Of a DNA stretch of 64,000 nt, positions 31,043 through 42,947 are shown piece after piece (within the stretch, counting starts at the first letter, position 1; every line of letters begins with the position of its first letter). The stretch is taken from assembly GCF_000378385.1 (NCBI RefSeq), contig NZ_KB899672.1, forward strand, positions 109,243 to 173,242. Reading direction: 5' to 3'. The position numbers and the translations under genes are program-made. Below the pieces are notes generated by a model, which saw only the letters and a program-made list of their open reading frames with translations, was not told the origin of the DNA and searched no databases. Source of the DNA: Paenibacillus daejeonensis DSM 15491 (lineage in GTDB: Bacteria; Bacillota; Bacilli; Paenibacillales; Paenibacillaceae).

Positions 31043-31072
31043 TTGACACCCTGGGCACCAAAGTGCTACTAT
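31043..31072 (+). promoter_or_regulatory. Promoter for the L7Ae-like gene and str operon
   Basis: TTGACA at 31043-31048 and TACTAT at 31067-31072 are 18 bases apart, just after the rpoC terminator. Confidence 0.65.
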
Positions 31073-31153
31073 ATCGGAGTGTGCCAACATGCTGGTTTGA
31101 GCTCGACCATCCGATGGTCGCAGGATCATCCTTGGAATGGAGGGTTACATTCT

Positions 31154-31384
31154 ATGCCATTCAAGATCGGCAGCAAGCAGACGACGAAGATGGTAGAGCA
31201 AGGTATTGCCACTGCCGTCTATGTTGCAGAAGATGCAGATCAGCGAATAACGGGCAAGATTGTAGAGCTCAGCGAACGGGCAGGAATTGAAGTTATCTGG
31301 GTAGACACGATGGAGCGCCTCGGGGCAACCTGCGGCATTGATGTCGGGGCTGCGATGGCTGCTGTCATTCCTGAAGAAGAATAA
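31154..31384 (+). CDS. rplGB: L7Ae-family ribosomal protein (YbxF, RplGB)
   Basis: This 76-residue protein is a bacterial member of the L7Ae/L30e family, which binds kink-turn RNA. The pattern IGSKQTTKMVEQGIATAVYVAEDAD and the later GIDVGAAMA match YbxF of B. subtilis, which sits in the same place between rpoC and rpsL. The ATG at 31154 has TGGAGGG 9 bases upstream. Its RNA target in the cell is not known. Confidence 0.9.
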   Translation: MPFKIGSKQTTKMVEQGIATAVYVAEDADQRITGKIVELSERAGIEVIWVDTMERLGATCGIDVGAAMAAVIPEEE

Positions 31385-31519
31385 GAGACATTCGTTTTTG
31401 CGATGGGGGCTAGAGTCGCCGTGCAAAAACTTTCGTTTGTTCTTTTATGAACCACCTGGATCTGTGGGCTTAAGCAAGACGTGATTGGACAGTCAAAAAC
31501 TGAGGAAGGGGGTGGCAAC

Positions 31520-31939
31520 ATGCCAACAATCAACCAGCTGGTCCGTAAGGGCCGTGAAGCTAAAGTGGTCAAGTCGAAATCGCCTGCGCTTCAAAAAGGA
31601 TTCAACGCGCTGAAGCGTGAAGAAACCAACCTGAGCGCCCCGCAAAAACGCGGTGTCTGCACTCGTGTAGGAACGATGACGCCTAAGAAACCGAACTCCG
31701 CTTTGCGTAAATATGCTCGTGTTCGCTTGACGAACCGTGTAGAGGTTACTGCTTACATCGGAGGCATCGGTCACAACCTGCAAGAGCACAGCGTGGTACT
31801 CGTACGCGGCGGCCGGGTAAAAGACCTCCCGGGTGTTCGTTACCATATCGTTCGTGGTGCACTTGATACTGCAGGTGTTAACAACCGTATGCAAGCTCGT
31901 TCCAAATACGGTACGAAGCGTCCTAAAGTTAAAAAGTAA
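31520..31939 (+). CDS. rpsL: 30S ribosomal protein S12
   Basis: S12 sits at the decoding centre. The 139-residue product carries [11 protein letters not shown] and [19 protein letters not shown] with the lysines whose mutation gives streptomycin resistance; here they are wild type. GGGGGTGG precedes the ATG at 31520. A long folded gap separates it from rpsG. Confidence 0.98.
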   Translation: MPTINQLVRKGREAKVVKSKSPALQKGFNALKREETNLSAPQKRGVCTRVGTMTPKKPNSALRKYARVRLTNRVEVTAYIGGIGHNLQEHSVVLVRGGRVKDLPGVRYHIVRGALDTAGVNNRMQARSKYGTKRPKVKK

Positions 31940-31962
31940 GAAATCACTTCTGACTCTAAGGA

Positions 31963-32107
31963 TCGGTTTTCAGCACCGAGAAGGTTGGAGGCAGGACGAA
32001 ATGAGAAGCGGAGCGTAGTGGAAGCTACGTGAGCACCGGAAGTTCGGAGTGCATTCAAGATTCGACGCCGAATCCGCTACCGTGAGTCACATCGTGATCA
32101 AAACCGA
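31963..32107 (+). promoter_or_regulatory. Branched RNA structure between rpsL and rpsG
   Basis: TCGGTTTT (31963-31970) pairs with AAAACCGA (32100-32107) and encloses AGCGG/CCGCT (32007-32011 with 32074-32078). Within are two small hairpins: CGTAG/CTACG (32014-32029) and ATTCG/CGAAT (32060-32073). E. coli S7 represses translation at the equivalent gap, so this may be an S7 target. The function is inferred. Confidence 0.45.
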
Positions 32108-32125
32108 CTGAAAGGGGGATACCTC

Positions 32126-32596
32126 ATGCCACGCAAAGGTCCCGTACCAAAAAGAGACGTATTGCCGGATCCGCTCTACAACAGCAAGCTTGTTACTCGT
32201 CTGATCAACCGTATCATGATCGACGGCAAGCGCGGTGTAGCGCAGACAATCCTGTATGATGCCTTCACACTTATCCAAGAACGTTCAGGCAAAGAGCCTA
32301 TGGAAGTGTTTGAAGTAGCCATCAAAAACATCATGCCTGTTCTCGAAGTTAAAGCCCGTCGTGTTGGTGGTGCAAACTACCAAGTACCGATCGAGGTGAA
32401 GCCAGAGCGCCGTACAGCACTCGGACTTCGTTGGCTCGTGAACTACTCGCGCAACCGCGGCGAGAAAACAATGGAAGAGCGTTTGGCTGCTGAAATTCTG
32501 GATGCATCCAACAACACTGGCGCTTCCGTTAAGAAGCGTGAAGATACACACAAGATGGCGGAAGCAAACAAAGCGTTTGCCCACTATCGCTGGTAG
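32126..32596 (+). CDS. rpsG: 30S ribosomal protein S7
   Basis: S7 nucleates assembly of the 30S head and, in E. coli, regulates the str operon. The 156-residue protein starts [20 protein letters not shown] and has the family helix pattern. AAAGGGGG lies before the ATG. The upstream gap is folded, as noted in its own entry. Confidence 0.97.
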   Translation: MPRKGPVPKRDVLPDPLYNSKLVTRLINRIMIDGKRGVAQTILYDAFTLIQERSGKEPMEVFEVAIKNIMPVLEVKARRVGGANYQVPIEVKPERRTALGLRWLVNYSRNRGEKTMEERLAAEILDASNNTGASVKKREDTHKMAEANKAFAHYRW

Positions 32597-32623
32597 GATC
32601 TAAACTCGAAAGGAGACATAATC

Positions 32624-34699
32624 ATGGCTAGAGAGTTCTCCTTGAAAAATACGCGTAACATCGGGATTATGGCGCATATTGATGCTGGTAAGACCACGAC
32701 TACCGAACGGATCCTGTTCTACACAGGCCGTACCCACAAAATCGGCGAGGTGCACGAAGGTGCAGCGACGATGGACTGGATGGAGCAAGAGCAAGAGCGC
32801 GGCATTACAATTACGTCTGCTGCGACTACAGCTCAATGGGATGGTCACCGCATCAATATTATCGACACCCCAGGTCACGTTGACTTCACAGTAGAAGTTG
32901 AACGTTCCCTGCGCGTATTGGACGGGGCGGTAGGTGTATTCAGTGCTAAGGAAGGCGTAGAGCCTCAATCCGAAACGGTATGGCGTCAAGCTGACCGCTA
33001 TGGTGTTCCTCGGATCGCGTACGTGAACAAGATGGACATCATCGGTGCTGACTACCTCAACGTTATCAAAGATATGCGTGAGCGTCTGCAAGCCAACGCA
33101 GTTGCAATCCAACTGCCGATCGGTGCCGAGAATGATTTCCAAGGCATGATCGACATCGTTGAGCGCGTAGCGTACGTTTACAAAGATGACCTTGGTCGGG
33201 ATCCTGAGAAAGTTGAGATTCCTGCAGAATTTGCAGACCAAGTGGAAGAGCTTCGTGCAGAACTGGTAGAGAAAGTTGCCGAACTGGACGAAGAACTCAC
33301 AATGAAGTATCTTGAAGGTGAGGAAATCACCATCGAGGAACTGAAAGCAACGCTTCGCAAAGGCGTCTGCGACGTGAAGATCTTCCCTGTTATCTGTGGT
33401 TCTTCTTATCGCAACAAAGGGGTTCAGCCTATGCTGGACGCCGTGGTTGACTACCTGCCTGCGCCAATCGATGTTCCAGACATCAAGGGTCTCCTTGAAG
33501 ATGGTACAGAAGTAACGCGTAAATCGGGTGACGACCAGCCGTTCTCGGCACTGGCGTTCAAAATCATGACGGATCCTTATGTTGGTAAACTGACATTCTT
33601 CCGCGTGTATTCCGGTGTTCTGGCTTCGGGTTCTTATGTACTGAATGGTACAAAAGGCAAACGCGAGCGCGTAGGACGTATTCTCCAGATGCATGCTAAC
33701 AGCCGTCAAGAGATCTCCGAAGTTTACTCCGGTGATATCGCTGCTGCTGTTGGTTTGAAGGATACGGTTACGGGTGATACACTCTGTGATGAGAAAGCTC
33801 CGGTTATCCTGGAGTCGATGAACTTCCCAGAGCCAGTTATCCAGATCGCAATCGAGCCAAAAACCAAAGCCGACCAAGACAAAATGGGCGTTGCCCTGTC
33901 GAAACTGTCGGAGGAAGACCCTACGTTCCGTGCTTACACGGATGAGGAGACTGGACAAACTATTATCGCTGGTATGGGCGAACTCCATCTGGAGATCATC
34001 GTAGACCGCATGGTACGCGAGTTCAAAGTCGAGACTAGCGTAGGTAAACCACAGGTTGCTTACCGTGAGACATTCAAGCAAGCAGCCAAGGTTGAAGGTA
34101 AGTTCGTACGTCAGTCCGGTGGTCGTGGTCAATACGGTCACGTCTGGATCGAATTCGAACCACAAGAGCCAGGAGACGGCTTTGTATTCGAAAACAAAAT
34201 CGTCGGTGGTGTTGTACCTCGTGAGTATGTTCCTGCTGTTCAAGCTGGTATCGAAGAAGCAATGAAGAACGGTGTTATCGCCGGCTTCCCGCTCGTCGAT
34301 GTTAAAGCTCGGATCGTAGACGGATCTTACCATGATGTCGACTCCTCGGAGATGGCGTTTAAGATCGCAGGCTCCATGGCGCTCAAAGCAGCGAAGGACA
34401 AATGTAAGCCAGTCCTGCTTGAGCCAATCATGAAGGTTGAAGTAACCGTACCGGAAGAGTACTTCGGTGACGTAATGGGTATGCTCAGCTCCCGTCGCGG
34501 ACGCATCGAAGGTACAGACTCCCGTTCGGGTGCTCAGATCATCCGTTCCAAAGTGCCTTTGGCCGAGATGTTCGGGTACTCTACTACCCTTCGTTCCGGT
34601 ACACAGGGACGCGGCGTGTTCTCGATGGAAATCTCCCATTACGAAGAAGTGCCGAAGTCGATTGCGGAAGAGATTATCTCCAAGCACAAAGGCGAGTAA
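32624..34699 (+). CDS. fusA: Elongation factor G
   Basis: EF-G drives translocation by GTP hydrolysis. The 691-residue protein has G1 [13 protein letters not shown], the DTPGHVDF G3 motif and NKMD G4 motif, then domains II to V in order. AAGGAGAC precedes the ATG. The gene is complete and undamaged, in its standard position between rpsG and tuf. Confidence 0.98.
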   Translation: MAREFSLKNTRNIGIMAHIDAGKTTTTERILFYTGRTHKIGEVHEGAATMDWMEQEQERGITITSAATTAQWDGHRINIIDTPGHVDFTVEVERSLRVLDGAVGVFSAKEGVEPQSETVWRQADRYGVPRIAYVNKMDIIGADYLNVIKDMRERLQANAVAIQLPIGAENDFQGMIDIVERVAYVYKDDLGRDPEKVEIPAEFADQVEELRAELVEKVAELDEELTMKYLEGEEITIEELKATLRKGVCDVKIFPVICGSSYRNKGVQPMLDAVVDYLPAPIDVPDIKGLLEDGTEVTRKSGDDQPFSALAFKIMTDPYVGKLTFFRVYSGVLASGSYVLNGTKGKRERVGRILQMHANSRQEISEVYSGDIAAAVGLKDTVTGDTLCDEKAPVILESMNFPEPVIQIAIEPKTKADQDKMGVALSKLSEEDPTFRAYTDEETGQTIIAGMGELHLEIIVDRMVREFKVETSVGKPQVAYRETFKQAAKVEGKFVRQSGGRGQYGHVWIEFEPQEPGDGFVFENKIVGGVVPREYVPAVQAGIEEAMKNGVIAGFPLVDVKARIVDGSYHDVDSSEMAFKIAGSMALKAAKDKCKPVLLEPIMKVEVTVPEEYFGDVMGMLSSRRGRIEGTDSRSGAQIIRSKVPLAEMFGYSTTLRSGTQGRGVFSMEISHYEEVPKSIAEEIISKHKGE

Positions 34700-34796
34700 T
34701 TCCCTGGTTGCCACGGCCGTCAATCTGTATGCTTCTTAGCTGAGAGTGTGCGGCCGATACCTATAACTTTCCATTTATTAAGGAGGAATAAGTTCA

Positions 34797-35987
34797 ATGG
34801 CTAAGCAAAAATTCGAACGTAACAAACCACACGTTAATATCGGTACAATTGGTCACGTTGACCACGGTAAAACGACTCTGACTGCTGCCATCACAACTGT
34901 ACTTTCCAAAAAGTACGGCGGTGCTGCTATCGCTTTTGATCAAATCGATAAGGCTCCTGAAGAGCGCGAGCGCGGGATCACAATCTCCACAGCTCACGTT
35001 GAGTATGAGACACCTAACCGTCACTATGCTCACGTAGACTGCCCAGGCCATGCTGACTATGTTAAAAACATGATCACTGGTGCTGCTCAAATGGACGGCG
35101 CGATCCTGGTTGTATCCGCTGCTGACGGCCCAATGCCGCAAACGCGTGAGCACATCCTGCTCTCCCGCCAAGTAGGCGTTCCTTACATCGTCGTATTCCT
35201 GAACAAATGCGACATGGTTGAAGACGAAGAGCTCCTCGAGCTGGTTGAGATGGAAGTTCGCGACCTGCTGAGCGAGTATGAGTTCCCAGGCGACGACACG
35301 CCAATCGTTCGTGGTGCTGCTCGTGAAGCACTGTCGAACCCAGACGGCGAGTGGGCTGACAAAATCGTTGAGCTGTTCGAGCACGTGGATACTTACATCC
35401 CAACTCCTGAGCGCGACGTATCCAAGCCTTTCCTGATGCCTGTCGAGGACGTATTTACAATCACTGGACGTGGTACAGTTGCTACTGGCCGTGTTGAGCG
35501 TGGTGTGGTTAAAGTCGGCGACGAGATCGAAGTTATCGGTCTGCAAGAAGAAACTCGTAAAACCGTATGTACTGGTGTTGAGATGTTCCGCAAATTGCTG
35601 GACTCCGCTCAAGCTGGTGACAACATCGGTGCACTGCTTCGCGGTGTTGAGCGTAAAGACATCGAGCGTGGTCAAGTACTGGCTAAGCCAGGTTCCGTTA
35701 AGCCACACACGAACTTCACTGCTCAAATCTACGTCCTGACAAAAGAAGAGGGCGGACGTCATAAGCCTTTCTTCACAGGCTACCGTCCACAGTTCTACTT
35801 CCGTACAACAGACGTAACAGGTATCATCACTCTGCCAGAAGGCAGCGAAATGGTAATGCCTGGTGACAACATCACCGTTACTGTTGAACTGATCGCTCCA
35901 ATCGCAGTTGAAGAAGGAACTCGCTTCTCCATCCGTGAAGGCGGCCGTACAGTAGGCGCTGGCGCTGTTGCTTCGATCCAAAAATAA
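34797..35987 (+). CDS. tuf: Elongation factor Tu
   Basis: EF-Tu delivers aminoacyl-tRNA to the ribosome. The 396-residue product has [11 protein letters not shown] (G1), DCPGHADY (G3) and NKCDMV (G4), followed by beta-barrel domains II and III. AAGGAGGA lies upstream. A terminator follows, so tuf ends the str operon; codon usage is strongly biased as expected for an abundant protein. Confidence 0.98.
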   Translation: MAKQKFERNKPHVNIGTIGHVDHGKTTLTAAITTVLSKKYGGAAIAFDQIDKAPEERERGITISTAHVEYETPNRHYAHVDCPGHADYVKNMITGAAQMDGAILVVSAADGPMPQTREHILLSRQVGVPYIVVFLNKCDMVEDEELLELVEMEVRDLLSEYEFPGDDTPIVRGAAREALSNPDGEWADKIVELFEHVDTYIPTPERDVSKPFLMPVEDVFTITGRGTVATGRVERGVVKVGDEIEVIGLQEETRKTVCTGVEMFRKLLDSAQAGDNIGALLRGVERKDIERGQVLAKPGSVKPHTNFTAQIYVLTKEEGGRHKPFFTGYRPQFYFRTTDVTGIITLPEGSEMVMPGDNITVTVELIAPIAVEEGTRFSIREGGRTVGAGAVASIQK

Positions 35988-36021
35988 TTCGGCTGCAGCG
36001 TAAGCTGCGCTGGATGTAATA

Positions 36022-36067
36022 AAGAGGTTGTTCAACCGGTCTTGATCGGGAGGGCAGCCTCTTTTTT
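36022..36067 (+). terminator. Rho-independent terminator after tuf
   Basis: The stem is AAGAGGTTG against CAGCCTCTT with a long loop, followed by TTTTTT. Confidence 0.75.
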
Positions 36068-36206
36068 GTGATCTATATAATAGAAGAAAGATTATTAAAA
36101 ACACGCGAAAATGATTAATTGTATGAGCTTTTCATAGTGTGAATTCGCCCGTATTCTGGATTTGAAATACAATATGAAAATAAATATGCATAAGCGGATA
36201 TTTTCC

Positions 36207-36235
36207 TTGCAAATGCCTTTCATTTTGTATATAAT
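36207..36235 (+). promoter_or_regulatory. Promoter of the S10 operon
   Basis: TTGCAA at 36207-36212 and TATAAT at 36230-36235 are 17 bases apart. This is the only strong promoter seen before the roughly 15-kb rpsJ-rplQ cluster. The 36068-36206 stretch is AT-rich and holds no gene. Confidence 0.72.
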
Positions 36236-36266
36236 AGTGAACGTTGGTCTGTGGCTGTGCGATGAT

Positions 36267-36680
<414 letters not shown>

Positions 36681-36720
36681 GAACTAACTACTTATTATTG
36701 AAGCGAAACGAGGTGTCAAC

Positions 36721-37344
36721 ATGAAAGGTATCTTAGGGAAAAAACTCGGCATGACACAAGTCTTTACGCCTGAGGGCAACGTAATTCCGGTTACGGTCAT
36801 CGAGGCAGGACCTTGTGTGGTTCTCCAGAAGAAAGATCAGGAGAATGACGGCTACGAGGCAATTCAGCTTGGCTTCGTCGACAAGAAGAAGCAAAGAGCG
36901 AACAAGCCCGAAACAGCTCATGCTCAAAAAGCCAACACGGCTCCTAAGCGCTACATTCGTGAATTCCGCGGAGTTAACGTGGGAGAATACGAGGTTGGCG
37001 CAGAAGTAAAAGCGGATCTGTTCTCCGAAGGCGAATTTGTTGACGTAACAGGAATCTCCAAAGGTAAAGGATTCCAAGGCGTTATCAAGCGTTGGGGACA
37101 AAGTACAGGTCCAATGTCTCACGGTTCCCGCTACCATCGCGGACCGGGCTCCATGGGTTCCATCCAGGCTAACCGCGTACCGAAAGGCAAGCGTCTGCCA
37201 GGACACATGGGTCAAGACACCATCACCATTCAACGTCTGGAAGTTATCCGCGTTGACGTAGAGCGCAATGTGCTGCTCGTTAAAGGATCCATTCCCGGAG
37301 CTAAAAACAGCTTCGTCAAAATTAAATCGACGGTGAAGAAATAA
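36721..37344 (+). CDS. rplC: 50S ribosomal protein L3
   Basis: L3 is an early assembly protein that reaches the peptidyl transferase centre. The 207-residue product begins [14 protein letters not shown] and contains the long loop region [17 protein letters not shown] that approaches the centre. GAGGTG lies upstream. Confidence 0.97.
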   Translation: MKGILGKKLGMTQVFTPEGNVIPVTVIEAGPCVVLQKKDQENDGYEAIQLGFVDKKKQRANKPETAHAQKANTAPKRYIREFRGVNVGEYEVGAEVKADLFSEGEFVDVTGISKGKGFQGVIKRWGQSTGPMSHGSRYHRGPGSMGSIQANRVPKGKRLPGHMGQDTITIQRLEVIRVDVERNVLLVKGSIPGAKNSFVKIKSTVKK

Positions 37345-37371
37345 CACCCCTGAAGAAAGGAGGAACACGTA

Positions 37372-37995
37372 ATGCCAAAGGTAGCAGTATACAACGTGAG
37401 TGGTTCGCAAGTCGGCGATATCGAGCTGGCTGAAGCCATCTTCGGCATCCAGCCGAATACCCACGTTATGCACAGTGCAGTGGTCCTGCAGCAAGCTGCA
37501 GAACGCCAAGGCACGCACAAGACCAAAGGTCGTTCGGAAGTTCGCGGCGGCGGCCGTAAACCATGGAAACAAAAAGGTACGGGTCGTGCACGTCAAGGCA
37601 GTATCCGCTCCCCGCAATGGGTTGGCGGTGGTACGGTATTTGGACCGACTCCACGTTCTTACGGATTTAAACTTCCTAAGAAAGTTCGTCGTCTTGCCAT
37701 CAAATCCGCACTGTCTTCCAAAGTGATCGGTAACGAAATCATCGTGTTGGATCAACTGGCTTTCAACCAACCAAAGACCAAAGAATTCAAAGGAATTCTG
37801 GGAAGTCTGAAAGTGGCTCGTAAAGCGCTGGTTGTTACAGCTAACTACGAAGATAATGTTGCACTGAGCGCACGCAATATTCCAGGCGTCAAATTCCTGA
37901 CAGTCGAAGGCATTAATGTTCTGGATGTATTGGCTCATGACCAACTGATCATCACCAAGGAAGCGGTCGAGAAAGTACAGGAGGTGCTTGCGTAA
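37372..37995 (+). CDS. rplD: 50S ribosomal protein L4
   Basis: L4 lines the exit tunnel with an extended loop, here about residues 45-95 ([20 protein letters not shown]), the site of macrolide-resistance mutations, wild type in this sequence. The length is 207 residues. The stop overlaps the rplW start by one base (TAATG). Confidence 0.97.
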   Translation: MPKVAVYNVSGSQVGDIELAEAIFGIQPNTHVMHSAVVLQQAAERQGTHKTKGRSEVRGGGRKPWKQKGTGRARQGSIRSPQWVGGGTVFGPTPRSYGFKLPKKVRRLAIKSALSSKVIGNEIIVLDQLAFNQPKTKEFKGILGSLKVARKALVVTANYEDNVALSARNIPGVKFLTVEGINVLDVLAHDQLIITKEAVEKVQEVLA

Positions 37996-38288
37996 TGAAG
38001 AACGCACACGATATTATCAAGCGCCCGATCATTACCGAGCGTACAAGCGAACTCATGGTAGCTAAACGCTATGTGTTCGAAGTCGACATGCGCGCCAACA
38101 AAACGGCGATCAAACAAGCCATCGAAGCGATCTTTAACGTTAAAGTCGCTAGCGTAAACACGATGCGCGTACCTGGCAAGCCAAAACGCCAAGGTCGTCA
38201 TGCCGGTTACACTTCCGAGTGGAAAAAGGCAATCGTTCAGCTGACAGAAGAGAGCAATGAGCTCGAATTCTTCGAAGCATCTGTATAA
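37995..38288 (+). CDS. rplW: 50S ribosomal protein L23
   Basis: L23 sits at the tunnel exit and docks SRP and trigger factor. The 97-residue product has the start IIKRPIITERTSELM. Its ribosome site, CAGGAGGTG, is inside the end of rplD, so translation is coupled. Confidence 0.97.
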   Translation: MKNAHDIIKRPIITERTSELMVAKRYVFEVDMRANKTAIKQAIEAIFNVKVASVNTMRVPGKPKRQGRHAGYTSEWKKAIVQLTEESNELEFFEASV

Positions 38289-38320
38289 TAAGAGACTAGA
38301 CAAGTAAGGAGGGAATCGAA

Positions 38321-39151
38321 GTGCCAATTAAGAAGTATAAACCGACTTCTCCAGCCCGTCGTGCGATGTCCGTCTCGACTTTCGAAGAGATCACAACAAG
38401 CACACCGGAGAAATCGTTGCTTGCGCCACTTTTCAAAAAAGCCGGCCGCAACAACCAAGGTAAAATTACCGTACGTCACCACGGTGGCGGACACAAGCGT
38501 AAATACCGGATTATCGATTTCAAGCGCAATAAGGACGGCATTCCTGGTACAGTAGCTACCATTGAGTACGATCCGAACCGCACCTCGAACATCGCATTGA
38601 TCCACTATGCAGACGGTGAAAAACGTTATATCATCGCTCCTAAAGGACTGAAGGTAGGCGACGTTATCACTTCCGGCCCTGCAGCTGACATCAAAACTGG
38701 TAACGCGTTGCCACTCGAGAACATCCCGGTTGGTACAGTTATCCACAACATTGAGATGAAGCCAGGCAAAGGCGGCCAATTGGTTCGCGCAGCTGGTACT
38801 GAAGCTCAATTGCTTGGTAAAGAGGATACTTACGCGGTTATCCGCCTCTCCTCCGGCGAAGTTCGTCGCATCCTGAAAGTATGTCGTGCGACAATCGGAT
38901 CCGTAGGTAACGAGGACCATGAGCTCGTTAAGATCGGTAAAGCTGGCCGTTCGCGTTGGCTCGGCAAGCGTCCTGAAGTACGCGGCGTTGTTATGAACCC
39001 GAACGATCACCCACACGGTGGTGGTGAAGGCCGTGCGCCAATCGGACGCAAATCGCCTATGTCCCCATGGGGCAAACCGACACTTGGTTACAAAACCCGC
39101 AAGAAGAAAAAAGCTTCCAGCCAATATATCGTACGCGGCCGCACGAAGTAA
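38321..39151 (+). CDS. rplB: 50S ribosomal protein L2
   Basis: L2 is needed for subunit joining and peptidyl transferase. The 276-residue product starts with GTG ([13 protein letters not shown]) and carries the conserved region [20 protein letters not shown] with the His essential for activity in E. coli. AAGGAGGG precedes it. Confidence 0.98.
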   Translation: MPIKKYKPTSPARRAMSVSTFEEITTSTPEKSLLAPLFKKAGRNNQGKITVRHHGGGHKRKYRIIDFKRNKDGIPGTVATIEYDPNRTSNIALIHYADGEKRYIIAPKGLKVGDVITSGPAADIKTGNALPLENIPVGTVIHNIEMKPGKGGQLVRAAGTEAQLLGKEDTYAVIRLSSGEVRRILKVCRATIGSVGNEDHELVKIGKAGRSRWLGKRPEVRGVVMNPNDHPHGGGEGRAPIGRKSPMSPWGKPTLGYKTRKKKKASSQYIVRGRTK

Positions 39152-39217
39152 GATTAGCTTGACTCCGAGCGGCTCGGACACTATTCTACGCCAGGTTAGC
39201 TGAAGGGAGGATCACCT

Positions 39218-39499
39218 ATGGGTCGCAGTCTGAAGAAGGGGCCGTTTATTGACGGATACCTGCTGAAAAAGGTTGAGGAACTGAATGAGACGGAGAAGAA
39301 AGTTGTCGTCAAAACATGGTCCCGCCGCTCCACTATTTTCCCACAGTTCATCGGACACACGTTCGCTGTCTATGACGGCCGTAAGCATGTGCCTGTATAC
39401 GTAACTGAGGATATGGTTGGACACAAACTGGGCGAGTTCGCTCCTACACGTACGTATAAGGGCCACACCGCCGACGATAAGAAAACAGGCAGAAGATAA
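39218..39499 (+). CDS. rpsS: 30S ribosomal protein S19
   Basis: S19 forms a head complex with S13. The 93-residue product has the signature [30 protein letters not shown] precedes the ATG. Confidence 0.97.
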   Translation: MGRSLKKGPFIDGYLLKKVEELNETEKKVVVKTWSRRSTIFPQFIGHTFAVYDGRKHVPVYVTEDMVGHKLGEFAPTRTYKGHTADDKKTGRR

Positions 39500-39542
39500 T
39501 CTGCTTGATTGATAGTTAACTGTTCTGAGAGGAGGTTCTACC

Positions 39543-39881
39543 ATGGCACAACAAGCAAAAGCTGTTGCGAACTTCATCCGTATCGCGCCTCGTAAGGCTC
39601 AACTAGTCGTTGACCTGATCCGCGGCAAGCAAGTCGGTGAAGCGATCGCGATCCTGCGTCACACTCCAAAGTCGGCGTCGCCAATCGTCGAGAAGCTGTT
39701 GAACTCTGCCATTGCCAATGCGGATCATAACTATCAGCTGGACGTCAACAAGCTGGTCGTATCCGAGGTATATGTCAATCAGGGGCCAACAATGAAACGT
39801 TTCCGTCCACGCGCGATGGGTCGTGCGAGCCGGATCAACAAACGAACCAGCCACATCACTCTGGTGGTATCCGAAAAATAA
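39543..39881 (+). CDS. rplV: 50S ribosomal protein L22
   Basis: L22 lines the exit tunnel with a beta-hairpin near residues 80-100 ([18 protein letters not shown]), unmutated here. The length is 112 residues. The stop is directly joined to the ribosome site of rpsC (TAAGGAGGG). Confidence 0.97.
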   Translation: MAQQAKAVANFIRIAPRKAQLVVDLIRGKQVGEAIAILRHTPKSASPIVEKLLNSAIANADHNYQLDVNKLVVSEVYVNQGPTMKRFRPRAMGRASRINKRTSHITLVVSEK

Positions 39882-39894
39882 GGAGGGAAAACGT

Positions 39895-40563
39895 GTGGGT
39901 CAAAAAGTAAATCCCGTCGGTCTACGGATTGGTATTATCCGTGACTGGGAATCGAAATGGTATGCCGGCAAAGATTTCGGTGATCTCTTGCTGGAAGACG
40001 TGAAAATCCGTGAGTATCTGAAGAAGAAACTGAAAGATGCTGCTGTATCCAAGTTCGAAATCGAGCGTGCCGCTAACCGCGTCAACGTAACGATTCATAC
40101 CGCTAAGCCAGGAATGGTAATCGGTAAAGGTGGATCTGAGGTAGAGAACCTGCGGACGGAGCTTGCTAAGATTTCTGGTGGCAAGAAGGTTCATATCAAC
40201 ATCGCCGAGATCAAACAAGCTGACCTGGATGCAATCCTGGTAGCTGAAAGCATCGCTCTTCAATTGGAGCGCCGGACTTCGTTCCGTCGTGCCCTGAAAC
40301 AAGCGATTCAACGTACAATGCGCGCAGGCGCAAAAGGAATCAAAACTTCCGTAAGTGGTCGTCTGGGCGGAGCCGAGATTGCACGTACTGAAGGTTACAG
40401 TGAAGGAACCGTGCCGCTGCATACGCTGCGTGCCGATATCGATTACGGAACAGCAGAGGCGTTCACGACTTATGGTCTGATCGGCGTCAAAGTCTGGATC
40501 TACCGTGGCGAAGTCCTTCCTGCTAAGAAAAGAACAGCAGCTCCCCAGGAAGGAGGCAACTAA
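39895..40563 (+). CDS. rpsC: 30S ribosomal protein S3
   Basis: S3 is part of the mRNA entry channel. The start is GTG at 39895 ([12 protein letters not shown]) with AGGAGGG 7 bases upstream; a longer in-frame start at 39823 lies in rplV and is rejected. The 222-residue product has a KH domain with [14 protein letters not shown]. Confidence 0.96.
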   Translation: MGQKVNPVGLRIGIIRDWESKWYAGKDFGDLLLEDVKIREYLKKKLKDAAVSKFEIERAANRVNVTIHTAKPGMVIGKGGSEVENLRTELAKISGGKKVHINIAEIKQADLDAILVAESIALQLERRTSFRRALKQAIQRTMRAGAKGIKTSVSGRLGGAEIARTEGYSEGTVPLHTLRADIDYGTAEAFTTYGLIGVKVWIYRGEVLPAKKRTAAPQEGGN

Positions 40564-40565
40564 TC

Positions 40566-41000
40566 ATGTTGGTACCTAAACGCGTCAAACACCGCAAGCA
40601 ACAACGCGGTCATATGAGAGGTCGTGCCAAAGGCGGTACTGAAGTACTCTTCGGCGAATACGGCCTGCAGGCTACTGAGCCGGCATGGATTACGAACCGT
40701 CAGATCGAGGCTGCTCGTATCGCGATGACCCGTTACATCAAACGGGGCGGTAAAGTCTGGATCAAGATTTTCCCTGCTAAGCCTATCACCCAGAAGCCTC
40801 TTGAGGTCCGGATGGGTAGTGGTAAAGGTAATGTTGAGAAATGGGTAGCCGTGGTAAAGCCAGGCAAAATTATGTTTGAGCTTGCTGGTGTCCCTGAAGA
40901 TATCGCACGTGAAGCAATGCGTCTTGCTTCTCACAAACTGCCAGTGAAAACGAAGTTTGTGAAGCGCGAAGAAGTGGGTGGTGAAGCAAATGAAAGCTAG
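40566..41000 (+). CDS. rplP: 50S ribosomal protein L16
   Basis: L16 organises the A-site tRNA binding region. The 144-residue protein starts [14 protein letters not shown] and has the [20 protein letters not shown] region. It begins 2 bases after the rpsC stop and overlaps rpmC. Confidence 0.97.
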   Translation: MLVPKRVKHRKQQRGHMRGRAKGGTEVLFGEYGLQATEPAWITNRQIEAARIAMTRYIKRGGKVWIKIFPAKPITQKPLEVRMGSGKGNVEKWVAVVKPGKIMFELAGVPEDIAREAMRLASHKLPVKTKFVKREEVGGEANES

Positions 41001-41190
41001 TGAATTTCGCAACCTGACCTCCGCCGAGATCGAGCAAAAGGTCGCCGGCTTCAAGGAAGAGTTGTTCAACCTACGTTTTCAATTGGCTACCGGTCAACTC
41101 GACAATCCGACTCGCATTCGCGATGTGCGGAAAGAGATTGCTCGCGCCAAAACGGTTTTGCGCCAAAGAGAGCTCGGTATTAGCAGCTAA
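40990..41190 (+). CDS. rpmC: 50S ribosomal protein L29
   Basis: L29 is a small two-helix protein at the tunnel exit. The ATG at 40990 gives 66 residues ([14 protein letters not shown]), and the gene overlaps the rplP end by 11 bases. A GTG at 40978 is in frame and cannot be excluded. Confidence 0.93.
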   Translation: MKASEFRNLTSAEIEQKVAGFKEELFNLRFQLATGQLDNPTRIRDVRKEIARAKTVLRQRELGISS

Positions 41191-41250
41191 TTTATAATTT
41201 CGATTAGATGCCTTAAGCCTCTCTGACAGGCTGAAGGAAGGAGGAAGAAC

Positions 41251-41514
41251 ATGAGCGAACGTAATGCCCGCAAAGTTCAAATCGGCAAGGTTGTCAGCGA
41301 CAAAATGGACAAAACGGTAGTGGTGGCTGTAGAAACTTACAAAAAGCACACGCTGTACAACAAGCGTATCAAGTATACGAAAAAGTTTAAAGCCCATGAT
41401 GAGAACAACCAAGCCAAAATTGGTGATGTGGTACGAATCATGGAAACCCGTCCGCTTTCCAAGGACAAACGCTGGAGACTCGTAGAAGTCGTCGAAGCAG
41501 CGATTATCCTCTAA
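41251..41514 (+). CDS. rpsQ: 30S ribosomal protein S17
   Basis: S17 is a primary 16S rRNA-binding protein of OB fold. The 87-residue product has the signature [28 protein letters not shown] lies upstream. Confidence 0.97.
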   Translation: MSERNARKVQIGKVVSDKMDKTVVVAVETYKKHTLYNKRIKYTKKFKAHDENNQAKIGDVVRIMETRPLSKDKRWRLVEVVEAAIIL

Positions 41515-41570
41515 GCTGAACGAACCCAAGCTTTCGAATTTGTATTTTTGACCGGAAGGAGGACGTTACA

Positions 41571-41939
41571 ATGATTCAACCATTTACACGCTTGAAAGTG
41601 GCTGACAACTCTGGTGCAAAGGAACTGATGTGTATTCGAGTTCTGGGTGGTACTGGACGTCGCGTTGGACACATCGGCGATTTGATCGTGTGCTCTGTCA
41701 AACAAGCAACACCCGGTGGCGTTGTCAAAAAGGGTGATGTAATCAGAGCAGTTATCGTACGTACAAAGAACTCTGTTCGTCGTAAAGATGGTTCTTACAT
41801 CGCATTTGACGAGAATGCAGCAGTTATCGTGAAGGACGACAAGAGCCCACGCGGTACCCGTATCTTCGGACCAGTGGCTCGCGAACTGCGCGACAGAGAT
41901 TTCATGAAAATCGTTTCGTTGGCTCCAGAAGTTATCTAA
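41571..41939 (+). CDS. rplN: 50S ribosomal protein L14
   Basis: L14 lies at the subunit interface, forming bridges with 16S rRNA. The 122-residue protein begins [20 protein letters not shown], as expected. GGAGGACG precedes the ATG. Confidence 0.97.
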   Translation: MIQPFTRLKVADNSGAKELMCIRVLGGTGRRVGHIGDLIVCSVKQATPGGVVKKGDVIRAVIVRTKNSVRRKDGSYIAFDENAAVIVKDDKSPRGTRIFGPVARELRDRDFMKIVSLAPEVI

Positions 41940-41997
41940 GACCGCTGCGGTCTTATGCAATACCCAAAACCTATGCTCACGAAGTGAGGTGTGAGAA

Positions 41998-42348
41998 ATG
42001 CCAAGGCTGAAAAAGATTCTTGAATCGCATAACAACAAGCTGCACGTGAAGAAGGATGACAATGTCATCGTCATCACTGGCAAGGATAAAGGTAAGAAAG
42101 GCCGTGTCATCGCCGCTTACCCGCGCGAGAACCGCGTACTGGTTGAAGGCGTGAATATGGTCAAGAAACATTCGCGTCCTACCCAACAAAACCCGCAAGG
42201 CGGTATCCTGGAGCAGGAAGCAGCGATCCATGTGTCTAACGTGATGTTGCTGGATCCGAAATCAGGCAAACCGACTCGTGTCGGATATAAAGTGCAAGAC
42301 AACGGTAAAAAAGTCCGGGTAGCCAAATCCGGCGCAGTAATCGACTAA
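41998..42348 (+). CDS. rplX: 50S ribosomal protein L24
   Basis: L24 is an assembly initiator with a KOW motif, seen at [20 protein letters not shown]. The length is 116 residues. The product starts [20 protein letters not shown]. Confidence 0.96.
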   Translation: MPRLKKILESHNNKLHVKKDDNVIVITGKDKGKKGRVIAAYPRENRVLVEGVNMVKKHSRPTQQNPQGGILEQEAAIHVSNVMLLDPKSGKPTRVGYKVQDNGKKVRVAKSGAVID

Positions 42349-42378
42349 TCCCTTTGACGGAAAGGAGGTCCATAAATC

Positions 42379-42921
42379 GTGGCAATCAGAATGAAAGACC
42401 GCTTTTTGAATGAAATCACACCAAACCTGATGCAGAAGTTCAACTACTCCACTGTAATGCAGGTACCTAAGATCGAGAAGGTTGTCATCAACATGGGTGT
42501 TGGTGAAGCTGTTCAGAACTCCAAGGTACTTGACGTAGCAGTAGAAGAACTGAGAATTATTTCTGGTCAGAAGCCCGTAATCACACGTGCTAAGAAATCG
42601 ATCGCCGGTTTCAAGCTTCGTGAGAATATGCCGATCGGGGTTAAAGTAACACTGCGCGGCGAGCGTATGTACTACTTCCTCGACAAACTGTTTAATGTCG
42701 CTCTTCCGCGTGTACGTGACTTCCGCGGGATCTCCAATAAAGCGTTCGACGGCCGTGGCAACTACACGCTGGGTCTGAAAGAACAGCTGATCTTCCCGGA
42801 GATCGAGTACGATAAAGTCGACAAAGTCCGCGGTATGGACATTGTCATCGTAACAACGGCAAAAACGGATGAAGAATCTCGTGAATTGCTGACCCAATTG
42901 GGTATGCCGTTTGCGAAGTAA
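42379..42921 (+). CDS. rplE: 50S ribosomal protein L5
   Basis: L5 holds 5S rRNA in the central protuberance. The 180-residue product starts with GTG ([16 protein letters not shown]) after AAGGAGGT and has the VINMGVGEA motif. Confidence 0.97.
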   Translation: MAIRMKDRFLNEITPNLMQKFNYSTVMQVPKIEKVVINMGVGEAVQNSKVLDVAVEELRIISGQKPVITRAKKSIAGFKLRENMPIGVKVTLRGERMYYFLDKLFNVALPRVRDFRGISNKAFDGRGNYTLGLKEQLIFPEIEYDKVDKVRGMDIVIVTTAKTDEESRELLTQLGMPFAK

Positions 42922-42947
42922 TCCACTTCTAGGAGGTGTAATACCCA

